Shown here: positions 58,697 to 64,000 of the stretch, piece after piece
Layout: each line of letters starts with the position of its first letter
Numbering within the stretch: the first letter of the stretch is position 1
NCBI RefSeq assembly: GCF_030817215.1
Contig: NZ_JAUSZA010000001.1
Span: forward strand, 512,501 to 576,500
Direction: 5' to 3'
Source of the DNA: Paenibacillus sp. V4I3
GTDB lineage: Bacteria; Bacillota; Bacilli; Paenibacillales; NBRC-103111
Length of the DNA stretch: 64,000 nucleotides
Made by a program: the position numbers and the translations under genes
The notes under the pieces: generated by a model
The model's input: only the letters and a program-made list of their open reading frames with translations
Told to the model about the DNA's origin: nothing
Databases searched by the model: none

Positions 58697-60447
58697 CGTT
58701 TTATCACCTCTGTGGCTTGATCACTCTCCTGCGAATTATGTTTCCAAGTCAGCACTGCCCTTAAACCACCGTTATTTACTCGCTCAAAAGTAAGTCCGGA
58801 GCCTTCTCCGAACTGATAATACAAACGGTGGTGGACATTCCATGTTCCACAGCCAATCTCATCGGACATTGGAGCCTTCAGCTGTTTAAGCAGCTTATCT
58901 AATCCCGCTTCATCCAGACCTCCGCCGTTATCCTCAACAATCAGTCGATTCCATCCGTCCTTCTGCTCACCCGTAATCGTGATGAAATCACCCTCTGCGC
59001 TGCGCTCAATCCCATGGACAATGGCATTCTCTACTAGCGGCTGCAAAATAAGTCGGGGAACCCACTCGCCCAACATCTCTTCCGGCACAGATATCTCATA
59101 TTTTAACCGGTGTATGCGGAGATTCTGAATCGTTAAATAATGGCCTACCAAATCGAGCTCATCTCGCAACCGCACGCTTTGTTTTTCGACTCTCGTCGTG
59201 TAACGGTAAAACTCAGCTAAATTCTGCGACATGGCTACGACTGATTCTTTATCTTCCATCTCTGCTGAATTGATAATGAAAAATAAGGAATTATACAGAA
59301 AATGCGGGTGAATCTGCGATTGCAGCTGTTTCAAGGTCGCTTCACGTGAACGGATTTTCTCCGCATAAACATCCTCAACAAGCACTTGAATTTGCTCGGC
59401 CATCTCATTAAATCGCTGGATGAGGAAATCAAATTCATTTTTGGCTCTATACACAATCCGAGCTGATAAATCGCCTCGCTTCACTTGCTGTACACTTTGA
59501 ATCATCTTGCCAATTGGAATTTGAACGTTGCGATACAGTAAGAAAGAAGCCAGAATACTCATCACAAGCAGCAGAGCAATAGAAACATAAAACAATTTAC
59601 GCGTCATAGTAATCGGAGAAAGTATCTTCTCCACAGGCACATAATCAACCAAGTACCAATCCAACTGTTCCGACTTCACAAAGCTGACCAAATATTGTTG
59701 ATTAGCGATTTCAAATTGAACTTGGCCGGTAAGCGGTAAGCCTTGACCAGCCAGTCTTTCACGGATTGTTTGCGTAATCGACAGATTCGACGAGCTGTTG
59801 AAAATCGCCCTATTTTGCCCATCAACCAAAAAAGGATCGCTTCGTTTATCTTGCTTGTACACATCCAGCAATTGAATCATATTCTGCACGCTGAACCTTA
59901 CTTGATACAGCACATTCGCTTGACCGGCAACCTGGGCACGAATAGGCTCACTAATTTCCCTACTGAACGACCCTATCCCATTGTCGCCCTTACGTTCCTC
60001 ATACGTCCACGTTCGCTTAATCGGGCTATCCCAAGGCCAAGTATCCGTCCCATTTACGAAAATACTCGAAGATAACACTTGCTTCCCATGTGGAATAGCA
60101 ATGGTCAGTTCATTCACCCATCCGCTGGAGACACTTTGAAGGCTAAGCTTCTGTATAATACGTGACTGTTCCTTCAGCATGTCATAATCGGGCGACTCAT
60201 TCCTGTCGATAAACTCCCTTATGTAAGGATCGCTGCCGAGAATAACGGGAGACATCGCTAATCGCTCCACGTCCACATCCAATTGATGCATGAAGAAAGA
60301 CAGCTGGTTTAAATTCGATGACTGAATCTGGTCTTGAACAACATTATTCGTTATCCGATTCGTATAGCTGTAGAGCAGCACAATAGGGATAAGGAGTAGA
60401 ACCAATAGAATGAGAATTTTGCTGAAAATATTAAGTTTATATGGCAC
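58693..60447 (-). CDS. Sensor histidine kinase, YesM family
   Basis: Two membrane helices (about 10-30 and 285-310) flank a large outer domain. A HAMP segment (about 311-360) is followed by the His_kinase domain with QSQIHPHFLYNSLFFIINS (phospho-His) and the HATPase with RLILQPLVENAIVHGI and DNGGGLDEAGL. This is the LytS/YesM type that senses extracellular sugars or binding proteins. GTG 60447 is preferred, with AGGTGA 8 bases before it; an ATG at 60465 has no good site. It overlaps yesN by 4 bases. Confidence 0.9.
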   Translation of the reverse strand: MPYKLNIFSKILILLVLLLIPIVLLYSYTNRITNNVVQDQIQSSNLNQLSFFMHQLDVDVERLAMSPVILGSDPYIREFIDRNESPDYDMLKEQSRIIQKLSLQSVSSGWVNELTIAIPHGKQVLSSSIFVNGTDTWPWDSPIKRTWTYEERKGDNGIGSFSREISEPIRAQVAGQANVLYQVRFSVQNMIQLLDVYKQDKRSDPFLVDGQNRAIFNSSSNLSITQTIRERLAGQGLPLTGQVQFEIANQQYLVSFVKSEQLDWYLVDYVPVEKILSPITMTRKLFYVSIALLLVMSILASFLLYRNVQIPIGKMIQSVQQVKRGDLSARIVYRAKNEFDFLIQRFNEMAEQIQVLVEDVYAEKIRSREATLKQLQSQIHPHFLYNSLFFIINSAEMEDKESVVAMSQNLAEFYRYTTRVEKQSVRLRDELDLVGHYLTIQNLRIHRLKYEISVPEEMLGEWVPRLILQPLVENAIVHGIERSAEGDFITITGEQKDGWNRLIVEDNGGGLDEAGLDKLLKQLKAPMSDEIGCGTWNVHHRLYYQFGEGSGLTFERVNNGGLRAVLTWKHNSQESDQATEVIKR

Positions 60448-60561
60448 GCTGGGCTCACCTTCCATGCATCTGCTAAGCTTTCTAACTTAGAGTTAACTAT
60501 ACGAGAGAAGTCATCCAAAGAAAAGGCGACGACTACCCTCGTATTCGTTATGTCTTCGTTA

Positions 60562-61377
60562 TTAGCCTTTGACTGCACCAGCAGAAAGTCCACTTACAAC
60601 GTAGCGTTGGGACACTAAAGCAATGATCAGAACCGGAAGTGTAATGATGCAGGCGGCAGCCATCAGCGCACCCCAGTTGATTTCGGAATAGGACATAAAG
60701 TTAAACACAGCGATCGGTAATGTTTTTGTTTTGTCCCCTGCCAAGATAACCGAGAACATAAAATTGTTCCACGAAAATATGAAGGAGAGCAGCGATGCTG
60801 TAATGACACCCGGTCCTGAGATAGGCAAAATAATGCGCAAAAACACTTGATGATGCGTACATCCATCGATAAGCCCAGATTCTTCAATTTCTGTAGGAAG
60901 TGCTTCGAAAAAGGAAATCATAATCCAAATAATAAACGGTAATCCAACAAGCATGTGACTAAGAATTAACGCTGTATAGGTGTCTACCAAATGGATCTTG
61001 GAGAACAGGATGAACCAAGGAATCAAGAACGTGATTCCCGGAATAATTCTCGCAACTAAGATGAGAAGCCCCAGCTTGTGAAGGTGATGTCTTGCAATTG
61101 CATAAGCTGCAGGAAGCCCTAAAATAAGGGACAAAATCGTCGAACCAGCTGCAACAAGGAAACTATTCCAAATAAACTTCAGAAAATTATACTCTTTGAA
61201 CACACTGACATAGTTATGAAAAGTCGGTTTGAAAAAGAAGATATCGCCTGTCGATAAAATCTGTGATTGCGTCTTAAAAGAAGCCAGTAACATCCAGATA
61301 AATGGAAAACCAAAGGCGATTAGGACTAGGAACGTTAGCAGCATTTGTATAAATCTTAAGCCTTTCTTTGGCTTCAT
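60562..61377 (-). CDS. Sugar ABC transporter permease, MalG/YesQ type
   Basis: Six membrane helices and the permease signature EAxxxDG-like EESGLIDGCTHHQVFLRIILPISGPG place it in the CUT1 class of inner-membrane components. ATG 61377 is used, with GGAGGG 9 bases before and an ATGA overlap with the first permease. The 271-residue product pairs with that permease to form the channel. The ATPase gene is not in the window, as in many Bacillota that share one MsmX-type ATPase. Confidence 0.92.
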   Translation of the reverse strand: MKPKKGLRFIQMLLTFLVLIAFGFPFIWMLLASFKTQSQILSTGDIFFFKPTFHNYVSVFKEYNFLKFIWNSFLVAAGSTILSLILGLPAAYAIARHHLHKLGLLILVARIIPGITFLIPWFILFSKIHLVDTYTALILSHMLVGLPFIIWIMISFFEALPTEIEESGLIDGCTHHQVFLRIILPISGPGVITASLLSFIFSWNNFMFSVILAGDKTKTLPIAVFNFMSYSEINWGALMAAACIITLPVLIIALVSQRYVVSGLSAGAVKG

Positions 61378-62258
61378 GATGAGGTTCCCTCCAATCGTTT
61401 GCGCATCCATATCATAAATAAAGTCAGTCCCATCACCAGAGCAAAGAAGATAACAAGTAACGATGAAGCCATACCCAGCTTAAAGTATTGGAAACCGAGC
61501 ACATAGCCATACAAGTTCAATGTCTCTGAAGCAAAATTCGGCCCGCCTTGTGTTGTCGCATAAATAATATCGAACGTCTTCAACACATCGATTAAGCGCA
61601 GCATCGCCGCTACAATGATCGTTGGTTTCAGTAAGGGCAGCGTAATGGAAACGAATTTTCTCCATGCCGTTGCACCGTCCACATCCGCCGCTTCATAAGG
61701 ATCGGTTGGAAGTGTAGCTAAGCCTGCCATAATAATCAGGGCAATCATCGGTGTCCATTGCCAAACGTCTACAATAACCAGGGAAGGTATAACCTGATTA
61801 GGTGAGGCTAGCCATAATAAAGGCTTCAAGCCCATCGATTTGAGCATCATATTTGCTACCCCGATGGTTGGCTCATAGATAAGCATCCACACCAAGCCCA
61901 TCGCTACCGGTGTTGCTACCATGGGCAGCAGGAATACCGTTTTTACGATGTTTTTGCCTTTGAATTCTCTCGACAGCAGCAAGGCAATCGCGATCCCCAG
62001 GATAACTTCAAGCCCAAGGGCCATGATCGTGAAGTAGAACGTTGAACCTGTTGCATGCCAAAAGCGCTCATCTTTGAATAAGGCGATATAATTCGACAAT
62101 CCTACGAAAAGTGGCGGTGTTGTTGCGGACATGCTCCACTCATAGAAGCTGATACGGAATGTATAGATGATTGGAAACAGCATCATCAACAGGACGAAGA
62201 TGACCGCCGGAAGCGTATAAATCCATTTTAAATTGCGGTTAAACCAACTGTATTGCAT
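61374..62258 (-). CDS. Sugar ABC transporter permease, MalF/YesP type
   Basis: The 294-residue CUT1 permease has about six helices and the loop DPYEAADVDGATAWRKFVSI, where the EAAxxDGA part contacts the ATPase. ATG 62258 is preferred over an earlier in-frame codon because GGAAGGG lies upstream and it begins the usual cytoplasmic N-terminus. It follows the binding-protein gene after a stem-loop. Confidence 0.92.
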   Translation of the reverse strand: MQYSWFNRNLKWIYTLPAVIFVLLMMLFPIIYTFRISFYEWSMSATTPPLFVGLSNYIALFKDERFWHATGSTFYFTIMALGLEVILGIAIALLLSREFKGKNIVKTVFLLPMVATPVAMGLVWMLIYEPTIGVANMMLKSMGLKPLLWLASPNQVIPSLVIVDVWQWTPMIALIIMAGLATLPTDPYEAADVDGATAWRKFVSITLPLLKPTIIVAAMLRLIDVLKTFDIIYATTQGGPNFASETLNLYGYVLGFQYFKLGMASSLLVIFFALVMGLTLFMIWMRKRLEGTSS

Positions 62259-62288
62259 GACTTCATTCACCCTTCCTGATGAAATTGT

Positions 62289-62331
62289 ACCCTTATGCAA
62301 AGGGTGAAGAGGGCCACTTGAGATGACCCTC
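62289..62331 (-). other. Two stem-loops between binding protein and permease
   Basis: ACCCT/AGGGT (62289-62305) and GAGGGCCA/TGACCCTC (62309-62331) could form hairpins in the message after the binding-protein gene, without a T-run. They may raise the level of the binding protein relative to the permeases. Confidence 0.4.
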
Positions 62332-62353
62332 ATTTGTTGCTTTCATGATGTAT

Positions 62354-63694
62354 TTATTTCGTTTTATCTTTATCCATAATCGCTTGCAGAGCTGCATTCG
62401 CTTTATCTGCTACCGGCTGAATGTTCGTTTCACCGGTCATTAATTTTTGTACGATTTCACCAACGGCATCACGAGCTTCACCCACACTAATTACCGTCGG
62501 ACGGTCGTGGTCAACACCGTTTTTGGAGCTTTCTTTAATGACAGGAACGAGCTCAGCCGGGAAGCCTGTTGTACCTTCTGGTTTATCCCATACCGAAACA
62601 CGTGCGCCTGGATTACCGGTTTGCTGTGTTTTCAACACGATATCTTTGCTTGTTGCCCACTCGATGAATGCCCAAGTCGCATCTTTATTACCCGATTTGG
62701 CGTTCATCGCAAGACCCCAAGATGTAATACTGTAAGGCTTAGAACCTGCTTTACCACCTGGCATTACGGCAAAACCAACTTTATCGGCGATTTGTGACTT
62801 GGCTGGATCTGTCGCATTTTTGTAGAGCGAGTTCGCATCCGTTAAGAAAGCAACTTTCCCTTGTGCGAAAATACCGAAAGCTTGCGGCCAAGACATATTG
62901 AGTACGCCCGGAGGCGCATAATCCTTAAGTAAAGTGCCGTACGTTGTAAATGCTTTGACCGCTTCTGGCGTGTTAATCGCCGCTTTGTCGCCATTCGTGA
63001 AGTCTGCACCTTCTGAGTATAAGAAGGAAGATACTTGCGTAACTAGCGGTGAACGTTGGCCCCTAGCCACAAAACCATACATTTCGTTTTTCGGATCATG
63101 CAGCTTTTTCACCGCCGCTTGCAGCTCATCTAACGTTTTTGGTACCGCAATACCAGCTTTTTGCAGCAGATCTTTGCGGTAGTACAAAATTTCTTGCTCA
63201 GTAATGATCGGAATACCAGCTAGCTTCGCATCTACCGTTGTGGAACCAACAGCTGATTTAGCAAAATCGGCGAAGTCATAGTTTTTTGCTTTTTGAGCGT
63301 AATCATCAAGCGGTTGAACCCAACCGTTTTTATAGAAAAGCTTGCCCTCTTGAAGCGGACGGTACATGAAAACGTCTGGTGTCGCAGAACCGGATGTAAA
63401 TTGTACAGTTAGTTTTTGTGTCAGCTGATCCTCGAAGAAGCTCTCAACATTGACCTTGATCCCTGTTTCTTTCTCGAAATCAGGCAGCAATGGCTTGATT
63501 GCATCTGCCCAAGGATGGTTCGCTGCTACTAAAGAGATCGTCTTTCCTGCAAAAGGCTTCGCATTAGCGGTTGCGCCCGCTGCAGGCGTTGGTTGCTGCG
63601 TTTTCTCCGGCGTGCTCCCGCATCCTGCAACAACCGTTGCTGCCATGATAACTGTCGTTCCAACACCGACCCATTGTTTCAATGATTTTTTCAT
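62354..63694 (-). CDS. ABC transporter sugar-binding lipoprotein
   Basis: The 446-residue protein has a lipoprotein signal peptide (lipobox VAGC) and a family-1 binding-protein fold with VNVESFFEDQLTQKL, the GKVAFLTDANSL loop and C-terminal TKD-type repeats. It captures a sugar or sugar acid outside the cell for the two permeases. It is the first gene of the set; GGGAGGTCACATATCAG precedes the ATG. With dgoD at the end, galactonate or a related acid is a plausible ligand, unproved. Confidence 0.9.
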   Translation of the reverse strand: MKKSLKQWVGVGTTVIMAATVVAGCGSTPEKTQQPTPAAGATANAKPFAGKTISLVAANHPWADAIKPLLPDFEKETGIKVNVESFFEDQLTQKLTVQFTSGSATPDVFMYRPLQEGKLFYKNGWVQPLDDYAQKAKNYDFADFAKSAVGSTTVDAKLAGIPIITEQEILYYRKDLLQKAGIAVPKTLDELQAAVKKLHDPKNEMYGFVARGQRSPLVTQVSSFLYSEGADFTNGDKAAINTPEAVKAFTTYGTLLKDYAPPGVLNMSWPQAFGIFAQGKVAFLTDANSLYKNATDPAKSQIADKVGFAVMPGGKAGSKPYSITSWGLAMNAKSGNKDATWAFIEWATSKDIVLKTQQTGNPGARVSVWDKPEGTTGFPAELVPVIKESSKNGVDHDRPTVISVGEARDAVGEIVQKLMTGETNIQPVADKANAALQAIMDKDKTK

Positions 63695-63766
63695 CTGATA
63701 TGTGACCTCCCAGGTAATCTGAAATGTATGTGCTTACATATCTAAGAGTACTTGATTCTTATATTC

Positions 63767-63778
63767 CGTTATATAACG
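63767..63778. promoter_or_regulatory. Candidate operator upstream of the binding-protein gene
   Basis: CGTTATATAACG is a perfect 12-base palindrome about 70 bases upstream of the start. A second inverted element, ATGTATGTGCTTACAT, lies at 63724-63739. Either may bind the YesN-type regulator. Confidence 0.35.
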
Positions 63779-63837
63779 AAAATTAAACATGCATAACTAC
63801 ATGTGAAGGGAAAAGGTGGGTGGGGGTGATGGGATAC

Positions 63838-63899
63838 CCTGCAAACTATATCTGAAGCAACCACGCTCAACATCCGATCCTGCAAATCACATCAGAAGC
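63838..63899. repeat. Direct repeat, 21-base units 41 bases apart
   Basis: CCTGCAAA...ATC.GAAGC occurs at 63838-63858 and 63879-63899 with 16 or more of 21 positions the same. Confidence 0.5.
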
Positions 63900-63913
63900 C
63901 TGCTTTGCGATTA

Positions 63914-63993
63914 AAAGATGCATTTTGTGCAGTAAAATTCGAAAAATTGAGCTAAATTTAGGATTTTGCTGCATATTGCTCTTTTGCATCTTT
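63914..63993. repeat. Long imperfect inverted repeat at the window end
   Basis: AAAGATGCA near 63916 and TGCATCTTT near 63986 are the ends of about 28-base arms that also share GTGCAG/CTGCA and TAAAAT/ATTTT. It may be a dispersed intergenic repeat. Confidence 0.5.
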
Positions 63994-64000
63994 ATTACGT

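Larger units (their letters stand above)
63695..64000. other. Control region and repeats at the right edge, 306 bases
   Basis: The CGTTATATAACG palindrome, a 41-base-spaced direct repeat and a long imperfect inverted repeat lie here. No gene is visible; the window ends within non-coding DNA. Confidence 0.5.

Overview
The window looks like chromosomal DNA of a Paenibacillus-type member of the Bacillota. The evidence is moderate GC with strong AGGAGG-type ribosome sites, an S-layer-homology (SLH) protein, YesMN-type two-component regulation of a sugar ABC transporter, lipoproteins with copper-amine-oxidase-like stalk domains, and many Bacillus subtilis-like families (thiN, yuaF/floT, ydjO, nas, rsb/sigB, glg). 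No rRNA, tRNA, insertion sequence, prophage or CRISPR array was seen.

Layout. 0-7.4 kb: housekeeping and signalling genes (GH18 enzyme cut by the window edge, PAS-GGDEF, orphan OmpR-type regulator, DUF554, thiamine pyrophosphokinase, LuxR-type regulator, polysaccharide deacetylase, PilZ protein, free-Met-sulfoxide reductase). 7.5-7.9 kb: a collapsed arabinose locus, with the last 42 codons of araD behind a promoter carrying AraR-like operators. 7.9-12.6 kb: SLH protein, ECF sigma factor with a membrane partner, DinB protein. 12.8-21.4 kb: an assimilatory nitrate operon, read leftwards as nasD-nasE-nasA/narK-nasB-nasC, with a perfect TnrA/GlnR-type box far upstream. 22-25.7 kb: HD-GYP phosphodiesterase and the NfeD-flotillin pair behind an ECF-type promoter. 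25.9-29.7 kb: a tandem duplication of a stalk-domain lipoprotein.

29.7-31.3 kb: an 8-oxoguanine deaminase-type amidohydrolase led by a variant purine riboswitch whose terminator overlaps the aptamer, so ligand should switch the gene on. 31.5-32 kb: cold-shock genes csp and ydjO. 32-39 kb: a sugar-acid operon (TRAP transporter, zinc dehydrogenase, UxuA, UxuB, GntR regulator) with shared operators and cre-like sites. 39-49.3 kb: a general-stress region containing a sigmaB-like factor with RsbV, RsbW and PPK2, a second RsbVW pair, Dps, a DUF1328/17M stress operon, and a hybrid kinase overlapping a CheR-type methyltransferase. Three matching GTTTCA-N14-GGKTAM promoters tie the sigma operon, dps and the DUF1328/17M operon into one likely regulon. 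49.4-53.1 kb: a damaged glycogen locus with glgB intact and glgC fused out of frame to the end of glgD. 53.2-55.5 kb: a receiver-PP2C phosphatase and small stress-like proteins. 55.5-55.85 kb: a cluster of palindromes and a decamer tandem repeat. 55.85-63.7 kb: ABC importer, YesMN pair and galactonate dehydratase.

The genes most clearly working together are the nitrate operon, the sugar-acid operon, the ABC/YesMN/DgoD set and the partner-switching stress region. The strongest leads are the riboswitch-deaminase unit, the sigmaB-like regulon, and the two decayed carbohydrate loci (ara and glg).
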